From NCBI RefSeq assembly GCF_000801105.2, contig NC_079513.1:22040273-22104272 (forward strand): a stretch of DNA of 64,000 bases, written 5' to 3'. The position numbers and the translations under genes are program-made. Shown in pieces: positions 45,249-59,584 of this stretch. Source of the stretch: Raphanus sativus (taxonomy: Eukaryota > Streptophyta > Magnoliopsida > Brassicales > Brassicaceae). Under the pieces are notes generated by a model. That model was not told the DNA's origin. It ran no database searches and worked only from the letters and a program-made list of their open reading frames with translations. Numbering within the stretch: position 1 is the first letter of the stretch; every line of letters begins with the position of its first letter.

Positions 45249-46347
45249 GCATCTGTTTTTACCAAGTTCACTCCTAGACTTTTTCTAATGAAGAAAGACT
45301 AATCTCCTAATAATGTAATTTGATAATGTACTACTACTATTTGATGTTGTATCTTCTATTAGGTCTGCTTGATGCTTTTTTTCTGTGTGACCATCACAAG
45401 AGGAGGTCCCATAGATTAGGTAGGTGGGGAGAGTGAGAGAGATAGAGGCAAATGGTCCAATGATTCAGCTCTCTGAAAACAAATGGTTGCATGTTCTTTG
45501 GTTAGTTGAAGTGTCTTTTTCATAGGATCTTGAAAAGATGCTTGTCTGTCTTTGCACCATTGGGGTAAAAATGATAAAGGGATCTAACAGTAATATTGGT
45601 ATAGGATTTAAAGATTATCATACGGTAACAGAGAATGATAATGGTTTTGATTACTTAAACTACTCTTTCTTACGAATCTAACCAAACTAAATCGACCCAA
45701 CTGAACGCAAACCGATCCAAATCAAATCATATTCTATGTTTAAACCATTTGGTTCGAAATTTTATCAATCCAAATGGTTGGGTTTGACGGTTTGATTTGG
45801 TTTTAAACTGAACCAAACTGACAAGCCAAAGTATTTTTAGTTAAATTAATTCAATATACTAATAATATTATAATTTAATATATTTAACCATTTAGACTAA
45901 ACATCTAAACAAAAATTTATAATTTTACTTCTAAAACTAGAATAAATATAACTAAAAATATAAATCTCATACATTAACATCAAAACAGAAAATTATTTAT
46001 TGTTAATATATTAGGTTTGAAGATAATAATATAATTATTGAATTACATCTTCTAAATTTTTATTGTGATGTTTAGCTTTACATTTGAATATGAAGAAAAT
46101 AATAATTTAGTATTCAATGATGATTTTTTATGTTTTTGTAAATTGTATTTTTTAACAAAACTAGAAAAACTTTAAAAAAGTTAATTCGATTGAACCGAAC
46201 AAATACAAACAAAACCGAATTAAACCAAACCAAATACAAACTAAACCAAAAAACTGAATAAAAAATGCACCAAATCGAAATAAAACCAAACTAAACCGAA
46301 CACAACCAAACCAAACTAATTTGAGTTGACTCTAATTAAGATTTTTC
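45249..46347. other. Spacer with AACCGA/AACCAAA-rich repeats
   Basis: After the 3' untranslated region, 45680-45840 and 46180-46320 are full of ACCAAACT, AACCGAA and TTTGGTT words, the same repeat type as at 22320-22560. The MITE at 46351 is inserted in or beside it. Confidence 0.45.
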
Positions 46348-46350
46348 TAA

Positions 46351-47256
46351 GGTGGTGTTATTGGTTATATAAGTTGAAATCAACTCTATTAGATTTCAAA
46401 TAGGTTAGATTTTAACTTTTTAATTCATTTACAATCAAAGATATATGATTTATTTAGATATTTATAAATTCAACATAATATCATTTGATTTCTTTAACAG
46501 AATTATAATTCATTTAAGAGAGTTCTAATATGAATTGTAATTCCAAACTCTAAAATTATTAAAAATAAAAAAGTTAATTCTTACAAAAGTTATTTATATA
46601 TGTATCATTCGTATATTCTTCTCTGCAATTTGATAATGCAAAGAAAATCTGGGTTTGGTCAAATGATGAAAGTTATTTTCTAGGTTTGATCAAATGAAAA
46701 ATAAAAAATTAACGATGAAAATGCTTGATGCTAACTTTATAAACACAATAGGAGACACTGACTTTATAAAAAGAATTCAATATATTTTGTAGGTACAGAT
46801 AATCTGGTTTGAAGTGAATTTTTTGCCACTAGATGGGTTCATTACGTCATATGTTTTTATGAATCTTGGTTTAAATAGAAGTTGTCTATAAAATCACGTG
46901 GTAATAGGTTAGATTTTGACTCATATATTTTACACATAGAATGCTATCTAAATCCATTCAAAATATTTCAAGTCAAATGAATTGTAAATTTCTATCAAAA
47001 AACTTGAATAACACAAGATTTTAAATATTGCATTTAAATCTTTAATTGAATAACAATGAATTTCAAATCTTTTAATGAAGATATTCTAAATACAACCACC
47101 AATAACACTAGATTTCAAATCTTTTAACAAAGATATTTTAAATACAATAACCAATAACACATGATTTTGATATTAGATTTAAAATCAGTCATTGAATAAC
47201 ACTACATTATAAAATCTAGAGAATTAATTTTAAATCCACTAACCAATAACACCTCC
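46351..47256. mobile_element. PIF/Harbinger-type non-autonomous element
   Basis: Ends GGTGGTGTTATTGGTTA and (inverted right end) GGAGGTGTTATTGGTTA, flanked by TAA on both sides (46348-46350, 47257-47259). 906 bp, AT-rich, non-coding. Copies of ACCAATAACAC recur inside near 47099, 47147 and the right end, suggesting internal duplication or a nested related element. Confidence 0.8.
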
Positions 47257-47259
47257 TAA

Positions 47260-48050
47260 ACCTAAATAAACCGAACCGGATCCAAACCGAATCTATAATT
47301 AAACTGAAATGTCCATACCTTGAGGGGGAACTTGGATCACTTCATTAGCTTTGGTGAATATGCCGTTTGCAAATTTATATAGTATTTTGATAATATTTTA
47401 CACTCTTTTGTTAGTGAGGTGGGACCTGTGTCTGCATGTTCTTAAACTTTTTATTGGGTTATCAACTTTTTTGAAAAAAGAATAGTCTATTCTATTTATC
47501 TGGTCCTACCTCTTTTTAGTTTATTTCCTAATTGAGTATGGAATACCACTGTTTGTTTACCTGAAAAAAAATCTAAAGTTAAAAAGAGTTTTCATAAATT
47601 TTCTTCCACATTTAGTAAATATAAAAGAAAATATACCAAAGTAAATATATCTCATTGTTGGAATATGCAACAAAATATTCATACTCTTACAACATAATTT
47701 CCCCACACTAAATGTAAAATATCATGAACAATTCCATTGGGAAAAAAAAAGAAGAAAATAAAAATTAAAAGTACAAAACAGAGCATAGAACCCTGAAGAA
47801 TCTTGATCGAAAAGTCTACGATCTTTGTTTGGTTATTTCTAGTAAAACATTATAAAAAAAACTTTTGAGAAGAACTTTGAAAGCAAATCTTCATTCATTC
47901 ATCTTGTTGTATATCTCTGGCTGCTGCTAAGATATTTTATCTTTTATGTAAGAAAACAAAAACTGCTATCAACAAAGTTGGTTTCCTTTGTCATGAGAAC
48001 CTCTTCAAACTCTGCACTGTATACATCTTTTTGCTTTCGATATTGATAAC
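47260..48050. other. Spacer and 3' region of the RRM gene
   Basis: AT-rich; the right part is probably 3' untranslated region of the minus-strand RRM gene. No other feature recognised. Confidence 0.4.
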
Positions 48051-49531
48051 CTATGCCTCAATACCTATAAACAAAACACAGATCAGAACATTACAATCTT
48101 GATCAAATGTATCAAAGTCAACAAAAGAAAGTTATGTGTTGTTTACCTCTATTAGTTTGTCTATTTCCAACATTGTAACCTTCTGAGTCATTAGGGTCTG
48201 AGCCTACATTGTCAATGTCATAACCGTAAGAGAAAGCGTCTAGCTCCTGAGAAGACTGTGGTAGTAGCTGCTGCTGCTGTAGCTGCCACGTTGAGTCGCT
48301 ATAAACCGAACCGCCTCTGTACAACCCCCCTATAGAAGAACCTTCAAAAGGGGACCCGGAAAGTCCTGAGCCAGTCCTGAAGTTTCCCCCATAACCATTG
48401 TCATCATTACCAACAACAGCAGAAGAAGGCAGTCCCCAGTTCCCTCTGTTGTTACCATTAGACACATTCAAGTTCCATCCAGGACCTGCAGGGTCACTTC
48501 TGTTCCCCCACAAGTCTATGTTGCTAGAAGAACTGTATAGAGATTCGGTTCTGTTTTGCCCTATTGGAGAGGTGTAACGGTTTGGAGAAGGGCCGTTGAA
48601 GTAAGGGTTGTTAGGGAAACGATTAAACGCAAACGCAGAAGAATCTGTTCCATCGTAGCTAGGATTCAAGTTCAAATTCAATCTACCGCTACCAATAACA
48701 GGACTAAACCGACCACCAAGAACAGAGCCACCTCCTCCTAGATTGTTGTAATAACCACCAGGAGGTCCAGGAGCAAAGTTGTTGAAGTAGCTATTATTAA
48801 CAGTCATCCTATTAGCCCCACCACCTCCATAGCCGCCACCACCACTAGCAGCACCATGAAGCGGGCTCCGGATGTTGGAAACAAGCGAGACCTCCTTGGG
48901 GACAGCTCTTTTGACCTCAACTAGCTTCCCATTGAGCTCATGGAACGTCTTGTGGAGAACCCTATCAACAGCATCATCAGAATCAAAAGTAATGAAGCCA
49001 AACCCTCTTGGCCTCTGCGTGTTGTGGTCATACATCACCACAACGTCACAAACTGTACCGAACTGATCAAAGTAGTTCTTGAACTCCGCCTCTGTAATGC
49101 TAGACGGTAACCCTCCTACAAAGATCTTCTTTGTCCTGTTGCCACCAGGTGACATAAGGTGCATAGGAGTAGCGTGTCGTTTCAACACCTGCTGATGATC
49201 GTCTCTAGGCACAGCCTTCTTGGCCTCAACCTAGAAACAAACAACAACAATATTGGATTCTTCTGATTCTCCTAAAGATCTATTGGACAAGATTTAAAAA
49301 GAAGGGTACCGTGCGGCCATCGATGATGTGTTTCTCCAAGATGACTCTCTCTGCAACGCTATGATCAGCAAAGACGATGAATCCGAAGCCACGTGCGCGT
49401 CCCGTGGCACGGTCTCTCATGATCACAGCTTCGACCACCTCACCATAGTTGGTGAAATACTCTCTTAGCCTTTCTTCGTCTGTGTCCCATGAGATGCCAC
49501 CAATGAAGAGCTTCCCTAGATCCGATTCCAT
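48051..49531 (-). CDS. hnRNP/Musashi-like protein with two RRMs
   Basis: Exons 49531-49310, 49230-48147 and 48064-48051 give 439 residues; the last exon adds only the final few codons (ending NRGIEA). RRM1 (about 5-80) has RNP2 LFIGGI and RNP1 RGFGFIVF. RRM2 (about 105-185) has IFVGGL and RGFGFITF. The rest is Gly/Asn/Ser-rich low complexity with a Gln stretch (QLQQQQL), typical of plant hnRNP A/B-like proteins, and matches Arabidopsis At5g55550. It likely binds RNA in nucleus or cytoplasm. 49532-49880 holds the leader, with at least one probable leader intron. Confidence 0.93.
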
Positions 49532-52500
49532 CTCTCTCTTAGCTCCTCTCCTCTGCCTACCACACAATTCAAACTTAACTTCAATCGCAAGAGTCGTCTC
49601 AGATAAAACTGAAAAAAAAAAAGAGAAAAAAAAAGCAAAGACGTGGAGGAACATACTTTTGTTGTCTGAAAATCTAAGACGGAACCTGATCTTGTTGTTT
49701 GTTGTTGTCCTGATCAAATGGTGTTCTTGAAATCTGAAAAATGCATCATCATCATCATCAGAATCATAAAACCAGAAAACCCAAGAAGATAAAAATTTGA
49801 ACTTTGAGAAAGAATCACCATTAATGGAGAAGACCGGGATGAGGAAATGTGAATAGAGAGAAACAGAGGATGTTTTGTTCATTCATCCTTTTAAGAACAT
49901 CTTCTCTCTCTCTTTCTCTTTCAAAGTTATTAAAAACCTTTCCTTTTGTTGATATCTGTAAATGGTTTGCCTTAATATTCCATTAAGAAGACTTCTTTTT
50001 GGTAATTAAAAATTAATTATGGAGAATAAATAGTCTAATATTTAGGCAAAAAGATTTGAGATTTGGCTTTCTTATGGTTTAAGCATCTTTTTTTTAGGGG
50101 ATTTGTAAGAGAGGGAGAGAGGTCTTAATGAGAAATGACAGAAGATTGATGACGACTTCCTTCTTTTATAACTTTATACAGTTTTCAAGTCTATATATAA
50201 CTGAATTCTAAAATAAATAAAAACAAGGCATGTTTAAGCTTAAATTGAATGCAACTGAGATAGTTGATATTAAATATATTTTTGTTATATGACTAAAATA
50301 TTACTATCATGGAGACCCATAATATCATGTATATTGCGACCTAACTTTTCCAATTTTTTGAGATTTTTAATTTATTAGCTTTTTAGAAATACTTTTACAA
50401 GATTGTTGAAGAAGACTACCTAGTTGTAATTCAACATTTTTCAGTTGATGTCATTTTTCATAACTTTAAAACCATGATGACTTGTTTATTTTCATTTTTA
50501 TTTTATTTTTTTGGACAACCATTTTTATATTTTTTCCTAAACAATGTTTTTCTAACATTACATTATATGTCATCTCTTATAAAAATGGTGTATATATATC
50601 TGAGTAACTATAATTGTGAGGCAGCCATATGTAGTAATGTTTAGGAACCTTGATTCTATATATAAGCGGTGTCAGAGTTCTGACTCGAATCCTGACATCT
50701 CGAATTCAAAACTTAGTGCAACTGAAACGAACTTTTTGGGTAGACAACAAAAACTGTAAGAATGGCATCATGATATAAAATAACCATCGTTCATTGGAGA
50801 GAGAATAAAGGTACCCTTATACATGTATACAACTTGTCTTGTGTGTAGGCAAAGACTGGCCTAAATGATCTTTCTAGTATAATGATGTTTATTGAGTATC
50901 TAATAAGGGACGCATTATAAACAAGCAATAATCACCTCTTGCAACATTGTGGAGTTCTTGTGATACTTGTCTAATAGACAACTCACTTTTAGTGATTCTC
51001 AGTATTTAAAAAATTATCATCAAATGTTGTCAATAAATCAGGAAATGTTCGAAATAATATTGGTTCATAAGATGAGTAGATGACAGGGCATTTCCATTAA
51101 AATTTTATATATATATATATATATATATATGAAACAAATAAGTGTAATTCGTGGTTACTAGATATCTATTAAAAGTATAATTTTATATAATTATGCGAGA
51201 TTGAAACAACTGTTCTCTCGGTGTAACATGATGGTGGTGGTGTGTGATTATGCCAAGGACAACAACTTTTTGGAATTTTATTTTTTCATGCAAAGTTGTC
51301 GTTTTACATATTATAATAACGTTTTCTTTTTGATTCCTTTCTTCTTTTAAAATTTGTTGCAAGCTTTATCAACTTGCAAGAACAACCTTTTTAGATTTGT
51401 TTAACATTTTCTTTCTTACCTAATTTTTTTTTAATGATACACCACACATTTTCGCACCGTATTTGATCGTTTTATGATTGAGATGCAACATAAGAGAACA
51501 TAATTAGACATTCAACATTGAAATGATGTCCTTACATGAAGGAAATCAAAAGAAGATAAAATACATCAGATAATCTTCATTCTTCAACACTCAAACCGAA
51601 ACACAAACTCAAATTGATTGATACAAGGAGCCAATAACTATATATATATTATTTTTGAACTTAAAAAATAAGTATATATATTTAAACATATATGTAAATA
51701 AGAATGAGTCTTCTTTGTTTTTCTTTAGCTTCAATTGGTCCCCTATATCATCTACATAACCAACTCAACTACTCATGGCAAGTTTGATTCCCAGATGTTC
51801 CAATAGACACTCTCTTGTTTCAACATTGTTTTTTTCTTAACTTTCACATGATATTGTAATATGCTCAGATATAAATAAAAGCAGTATTTCTCTTTACTTA
51901 GATTTAGTGTACCGTATCGTTGTATCCTATCACTCGTGAACCACAGTTATCAATAACATAAATGCATGGTTTAGAGATAAGTTTGTTACAGAAACTAGAC
52001 AAGCAACAGTTGAGCCATCACTAAACTTGGTCATCAAGAAAGTTGAAGGCTGTTTCATTACATACGAGTTAATGGTGTTGGTAAGCTCTGCTGCTTGGTA
52101 AACTATTTATCAATTGTATATTAGACAATTAGTATATCGTCATATCATTGTTAGTAATAGTACACGATCTTAATTTGATCTTTACTGCCAGCCACTCCTC
52201 TCCTTGTCCAAATTCTTTTAGTTGTAGCTTATTCTTATAAAAATAGTGTTAAACATATTTTAACAATATTTTTATGCTGCTTTTATTTTCTATAACTTTT
52301 TTAAAAGCTTACTATTATTTTGGGAAATATTTGATCTTCTTTCACTAAAAAAAAAATTGAATCTTATAAATTTTACTACTGTTGAACAAACAAACAAACA
52401 AACAAAAATTACTACCAAAAATTAATTCGGTTTTCTATATGTATTTTCTTATTTTCATTTTTATAAACCCCATATATAATGAGATTAATTAATTTGATAA

Positions 52501-54648
52501 AAGTAATAGTTACATAAATTATTATACATGCCATCCAACTTCTATAGTATTGAGATCATGTGTATCACAATCTTCCAAGATACGTAGCTACTCAGATGCA
52601 CTGTATTCAACCATTGGGTTCCAGACGTTAATTGTTGCTTTGGTTCCAGTATAGCTTCTGAGATTACTAGTTCAAAAAACAAATTGTATCTCATAATTAT
52701 AGAAACGTTATACCTAACAGAAATGGAAAAGTGAATTTTTAATCAATCTTTTAAGGTTTCAGAAAACTCTTATATGCATGGTTATGTGTATTTGGATATT
52801 TTTTAAAGTATATGGATTTTTTTTGGGTAAAATAAAATTGATAAAAATATATCATGCAGCTAATTTTATTTTCCTAGGTATTTGCTATGTTTTTGTTGGT
52901 TTGAAAACAAAAGTCATGCTGAAGATAAAATAATAATATATTTACAGCGTATAGTTGATGAGTAAAGACTACTAGTTTAATTATTTAACAGTCGGTGGTT
53001 TTATTCCTTTTAGTGCAAATTAAAACAAATTGACAAAAAAAATCATAATATGTGAACAAAATAGGTAAAATATAAATAAAAATCAAGAAAAACATAAACG
53101 AAAGTAAGTAAAAATAAAGAAAAATATAAACAAAAATAATTGTTTTTAATTTGCTTTGATGTTTGCATTTTAGAATCTAATTTGCTTTGATGTTTGCACT
53201 ATACACAGTAACTACACAACACTTATAGAATGTTTTTGGTGTTTCTCTTACTTCCTTTATTAATTTGATCTGTTTTGTATAGTCTAATTTTTAATTTTAT
53301 GTTTTAGAGTTTCTTTTAAGTACAAGAACTATTTAACCATTTTTATTTTGAATTTACTAATTCAGTTGATCTTTAATATATATTAAATTTATTTTCTAAT
53401 TCCATTTTAACTAGTCTATATAATTTATTTAACTAGTTTTCATACGTCAATTTAGTTTAAGCTATGTAAATAAAAATAGTTGTATACAATTTCAAATTAA
53501 TATAAAAATATATTCCAATAAAAATTTATATAATTTTAAATGTTATAAAACTGATGTGTTACTTCATATTAATTAAAGCTCAATATTATAATATTAGTTT
53601 ACCCAAGATTATAATTATTCAAGTCATCTATAATTAGATATATTTAATTTTAAAGCTCAAAATAAATATAGAGTAATTTTCTATATATGCTAAGTAAATA
53701 TACTTAATTAGATAAATTATAAATTTTTATAAAATTTTAGACTACTTTATCATTCTCATCATTCAAATATATATTTTTCAAAATTGTTAGATCCGTTTAA
53801 TTTATGCTTCTACTATTAATTACATTTTTGTTTAATTTTATTTTTTAATCCGTTTGATCTGTAATGTTTGATCCATTTTTTTATTTAGAGCTTAAATCAT
53901 AAAAATAAATAAAAATAATAGCTTAGGCGTTATTGTTATAATTCTGACTCTATTGGTCATACATATAATGGGTCTGCTACTAGGCCTATCTGCTACCCAT
54001 GTTAGAAAATCTAAACAAAAATAAGCAGGAGACGATGATTTATATAAGAAAAAAAAAGAATATACCAAATGTGGACGGTGGCAATCGTTCTTTTTTGGTT
54101 CAACGAACGATGGTAATCGCCTTCTTTTTTTCCAACAACTTTGAGCGTGACAACACTTTCACATAACCACATATTCTACCTCTTATTTTTCTTTTCTTTC
54201 GAATATTGTTTTCTTTTTCTTGGTGTGGGGATAATGAATTTAGACTTAAGATGTTTTCCGCCTAAAGATTGCACCAAGTAAATATTTTTGGTGCTCAATA
54301 GTCACTCATTTTTTATCTTATTAGGTAACCAAGAAAGTTATGAACTCAGTTTAGGCCCATAATCTTTGTGGGTTTGGGATTAGAACATGTTAAGTCTTCT
54401 TTTCTTTTTTGATCAAAGAACATGTTAAGTCTATTTATTATTCATATTCGAACTTGTGAACTTGACCACTTTTTCTTTTGGGGTGTCTAGCTAATGAGAA
54501 CACCAGTTAAGTTACTGACACGAGGTTCCTGATTTGTTACGCACTTAAAACATAATCTGTCTTGCAAAAAATGATCCTAATAAATATACTTAAAATAGTT
54601 ATCAAAATCGGGGGGCATAACCCACAAGAACGGTTGTTGATGAAGAAC
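49532..54648. other. Leader of the RRM gene, then a long AT-rich spacer
   Basis: 49532-49890 is leader and promoter of the RRM gene. The rest, about 4.7 kb, is AT-rich with an AT dinucleotide run near 51103-51130, a CAAA repeat near 52388-52406 and no supported gene. TORNADO1, which I expect here from Arabidopsis order, is not present on this side. Confidence 0.5.
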
Positions 54649-55222
54649 TGTGAGATAATGATCCAACTTGATAAAGAGAAGAGGCTTGAAGATTGTAGAA
54701 AGAAGACGTTTGATAGCATAAGTGTGGCAAACACTTTGACTCATCTAGAAGGTCTACTAAAGGAGAGATTTTAAGAGCACGTGAGAGGCATGTGCTATGA
54801 CTAAGAGCTGGAGTCTTTATAAGGCAAAAGTCTTCTGGTTTTCAATTGGGCGAGAGAGTGAGGGACGACGTCATCGTCTTCTTCACCGGAGCTCCAAGCT
54901 TCAAGAGAGATAGAGAGAGAGACCAAGAGAGAGAAGAAATACAGAGAGGTTGTATGTTCTTGGGGTCTTGGGTAGTCTCATTCTTTAGGATTCTCTTTTC
55001 CTTGTAAACCAATCAGAGTGTGATTGGTGGTGAGTGATCTTCGTGTACAAACCCGTCGGAGGTGGTTTCTGATTTCATCTATGGAAGTTGGGGACCGAAA
55101 GGTCCTAACCGGATGTAGCGGTTCGTTAACACCGTGAACCGGGTCAATTGTGTGTGTTCTTGGTTCGTCGGAGTTCGCCGGAATCGATCGGAGTGGAATT
55201 GACGGAACTCGATTCCTCAACA
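54649..55222 (+). repeat. First LTR of the LARD-like array
   Basis: 574 bp; a TATA-like TTTATAAGG lies near 54816-54824, suggesting the transcription start for element RNA. Confidence 0.85.
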
Positions 55223-55224
55223 AG

Positions 55225-55236
55225 TGGTATCAGAGC
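55225..55236 (+). other. Primer-binding site, initiator tRNA-Met type
   Basis: TGGTATCAGAGC, two bases after the LTR; repeated at 60161-60172. Confidence 0.9.
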
Positions 55237-58200
55237 GCAAGGTTATGGCGATGCACGGATTAGCTTCGGATTCTCAAGTGATTCGTCGATTACTCAAGAA
55301 CGAACCGGAGGAAGAAGAAAGATGAAGCGTTACGGGTTTATGATATCACGAGATCACTTGGTGACTGATCTTGAATCAGTTAATTATGGAGCCAGAAAGA
55401 GTTCTACGATGGAGAGTCTCAGTGATTAGCAATTGTAGGTTCTGGAAAGAGGAAACAGAATCAACGATGAACACATTCATCATCACAACGTCAAAGAAGA
55501 CGCACCGTAGGAGTCACCGTTACGGAAACGTCGCAAGCTTGAGGAAGAAGAAGATATCAGTTGGGTTCATGTTGATATCACAGGTCTTGAAGGAAGACAT
55601 GTTTGTGGTGAAGAAACTCAGTGATGGTGATGATTTCAAGAAGGTGAAATCATGGAGCAGTAAGTTAATCTCTCTACTCTCGGTGATGAAGCGGCACTGT
55701 TACTGCGAGCATGGTCGGTAGATGATCTTGGAGGCTTCAAGATTGGTCAGCACAAATCAGTCAAGACTGAAGGAAGAGCAGTGGAGCAATGAGGTTTTGT
55801 TCGTGTTCTGGGTTGTGTGTTCGTTGAGGCTAACGCGAGGAGGATGTCTCAACGCCAGGCTGAGAGCTTTCGACGCAGGGTTATGCAATAAGAAAGAATC
55901 GAGCAAGCGTAAGGCTCAAATCTCAGAGTTGATGTTTCTGGTACTCATGGTCTGTGAATCTCAAAGAACAGGAAACTGGTAAGAACATAAGGGCGGCATA
56001 CTAGTTTTACAAAAGAAGATAGCCAAAGTTGTACTGGGTTCAAGTTGTTTTCTTTGGTTAAATCTTGGTGTAAAAGGATGAGATGCTGCTGGTGTTCAAG
56101 TGTTTGCTGAGGTAATAAGCTGGAGTAACCACTTAGATCAAAGGACTAGGGGACGCCTTAGGAGGTTTGACTACTGTGTGTTGGTGGAAGCTTATATATC
56201 AGTTCGGGTTTTCAGAGTTCAGAGAATATATGGTGTATTGAGTATGGATAAAGATCAGAAAACAGGTTATGAGAGCAGTGAAATAACTTTGAAGGTTTTC
56301 AAGTTATGGTACAGATTTGAGTGAAGGTTGTGTGCTTGATTAGTCTCAGAGGTAAAGATCAGACGGTTAAGTCTGAGAAGTCTACAGAACGTGGTTCACA
56401 TGGTCAAGAGGTTGATCGTGAAATCTGTGAGGTTCAGATTGGTGAATCAAAGTGAAAGGCGTTTGTCTTATGAGCTTTGTGAAGCAGTAGATGGTGAGTT
56501 CTGAGGCGTGCTGATCCAGGGAGTGCTGCACGTTAAATCTCGAGGTCCACATATGGTCTAAAGGAGTGCTGCAAGGAAGCTGCTGAAGTAAAATAAATCT
56601 GAAAAAAAAAGATTTATGTCTGTGAGAAGAACATGAAGAACGTGTATGTTCTGTAACAATGGCTGGACAGAGACTGAGACAAGATCATATTGGAGTTTTC
56701 AGTGGCAGCAAAGAAAAACTTGTGGAGCAGTGTTATTTTCAGAGGAGTTTTTGAGAAGAAACCCAGAGAGTATCAACGAGTTCAAGGTTCAGCATGGTCT
56801 CATCAGATGGAGGGTTCAGCGTGTGATTATAATGTGTGGAGAAGATGTCGGGAGTCAGCATGGTTCTTCATAGAGGATATGAATTACAAGGACATCAAGG
56901 CAGAGTCAAAACAGGTATGATCAGATTTTATCTAACATACATTTGAGCTCTGATTTTGCAGGTAATCACAGGAAAAGAAGAACAGTTCGAGCTGGAGCTG
57001 TTCGAGGGAATAACCGAGCTGGACAACTCAAAGAGGTCTCTATCAGTAGCGAGAAGGAGGCAAAGAGTGTTATCAAAGTCAAGAGGGAATCAGTTTGGAG
57101 CAGAGGAGACGTGTGTAAAGCAAATAGACAGCCTGATTTGCTGATACATTAATGCTCATGTGGGAGCTGAAGCTACAAGCTCTGTTTTGAAGTAACTGAG
57201 ACAAGCTCAGGTTAGAGCTGTTGTGACACAGAGGTAGTGTACCTTGACAGGGAAGATGATTACTCTTGGTGAAACTGATGGTGGAATCAGTGGTATAGAA
57301 ACCAGTGGAGGTTTTGGGTTTCTAGTTTACACGTCAACTGAGATATGGCGTTGCTGGTTATGTGGAGATCTGGACAATAGACTCAAGGCTAAGGCTCTGC
57401 TTAAGAAAGTCTCAAGTAATGTCAAGATGTCAAGGAGATATAACAGGTGCAGTCATTCACGGAGGGAATGATAGTAACAGCCAAGGTCAATTCAGTTGAG
57501 TGACGTAAGGAAGCAAAGGGGAAGCGTCTTGGTGGATCTTCTGATATTAAAAAGATTTGTTGCAGTGGCTGCAGTGATAATGAGTGTGCAGTCTGAGACA
57601 CATTATCAAGGATTACGCCATGGTTAAAGTTCAAGTCAGTGATGATTAACTGTGAAAGGTGGAGCTAAAGCTGAGAAAATATGAAGCTTTGAACGATTCA
57701 AGCTTCGGGTGGAGTCTCTGCAAATAAATGAAGAGCACGGCTACTTCAGATGTTGAGTTGCAGGTGGAGTACTGAAGTCAGACGTTTTCAGAGGATGGTA
57801 GCTCACAGCAGGAAAAGTTAATAGGGAATGAGTCACTGATTTGTTTTCTGATAGGATCCATGGGTGATAAAAGTCTGCAGAAGACAAGGATCCAAGTTCA
57901 GAAAGAGATGTCAATAGGTTTAGTCACAGGTTGGTTTCATCAGAGGTAAAAGTGGAGGCTGCTCAGTTCTGATGGAGTAATTGTTGGCGGTAGTGACATC
58001 TAGTGTACAGTTGCAGGCATCTCAAGGATAATGAGATGGTGGTGTTAATATTTGAGATGGGGACACGTTGAAGAGGCTGGTTGCAAAGTCTGTTGCAGGG
58101 TCTGCAAGAACGGTTTCAGTAGCATCGATGCAAAGGAGCTTCATAGTCAGGAAAAAGGATAATGAAGTATGGTCATCTCAGAAGGTTAAGCAACTGAAGG

Positions 58201-59584
58201 CATTCATGATTGAATGGAAATGCAGAGAAGTCAAACTGCATTGGGGTAAAGAACAAGTGAGTTTTACTTGTGTCTTTGGAGCATCACAAGAAAGAGTTCG
58301 TCTCAGGAGAACAGAGAAGTTATACTCACGTTGAAGTGGAGCAGCATTCTCAGCATGCTTGAAGAATGCAAATGAATAAGAAAGAGGTACTGATTGGGTC
58401 TGAGACAGAATGTGATGCAAACACCAAGTCTGGTGTGATTTCTCATACAAGTAAAGGTGTGAGAGGGTGGCACAGCAGAGAAGAGATATCAGGGTTCTAG
58501 AGGAGATATCTTAAGGTCTGGTGCACAGAGAAGTCTCAGGAGCACTACAAGAGGCTGTTAGTGTGAGACGTGGGTGAAAGGAGAAATCAGCAGTGAGGTT
58601 TAAGCTGTTGATGCAGGTCTGTTGGAAGATTGCTTGCGCCAGGGTTGCATCCAGAGTCAGTCTAGCAGAGTTAACAGTTAGACGATGGGTTCATTGTACT
58701 GATGGTGGTACAAAGGGTTCGCAGCAAGTATGACGCAGAAGGGTTTTTTGAACAAGGTTAAGTAGAGATAATTGCTTCGAAAGTCTTTCTAGCGAGGTGG
58801 AGTTAGACGGCGTGTTATGTTGGAAACAACATCGGAGCAGAGTGATGCTTAAGAGTTCAACAAGTGACTGTAAGTTCAATCTCAGGTTTTAATTAAACTG
58901 ACATATTGTTGGTTGAGATTGTTTTGCAGGTATGAATCAAGGATTGCTTTAGGTTGAAGCATGTATGATTCAAGAACCTTTGCAAGTGATTCAATGGAGT
59001 TTGTTTCTAAACGTCAGTGCACATGACCAGAAACAAACAGCTATAGCAGAAGAATCATGTTGCAGGAAGAAAGGTTAAGTTTTCTCAATCACTTTAACAG
59101 GCTGATGGTTGTGACAGAAACCATAGTGGTAACTGTGTGATTGACTAACCTAATAAGCAGTCATGCTTAGGAAAGGTTTCTGTTGGATATTAACAAGTTT
59201 GAGATGATCACTTTACTTGTTAATGTTCTGTTTCTGAGTGGTTTAACTCAGGTATCCAGATGATGAAAACACATGATCAATGAGAGTTTAGCTTGGCAAA
59301 GGAATGTGTCGAAGCAGGTATAGCTCAGGAGGAGACATGGAGATGTCAAGAGCTCAAACAGGGACGTGTTTACTTATGTGATCATTGAGCTTGAGCTTGA
59401 CTAGTGTCTGGTGTCATTGATGGTGCAGTAAGTTTAGGGATTAAATTTACTACTGTGTTTTGGGTTGTATGAGTGAGACTTATGCAGGTACATGAAGATG
59501 AAATGCCAAGTCTAGAGCCGGGTCAAATGGGTTCGATAGGCAGCTCTTACAAGGATGTTCTCAAGCTTGAATCAAGGTGGAGAT

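Noticed and set aside
50640..50760. Box-B-like CTGACTCGAATCC with downstream text resembling a SINE
   Set aside because: No box A, tail or flanking duplication could be found.
55148..58450. Repeated small open frames (60-116 codons) in the LARD-like units
   Set aside because: They match no domain, overlap on both strands and recur at 60084-63386 only because the unit is duplicated.
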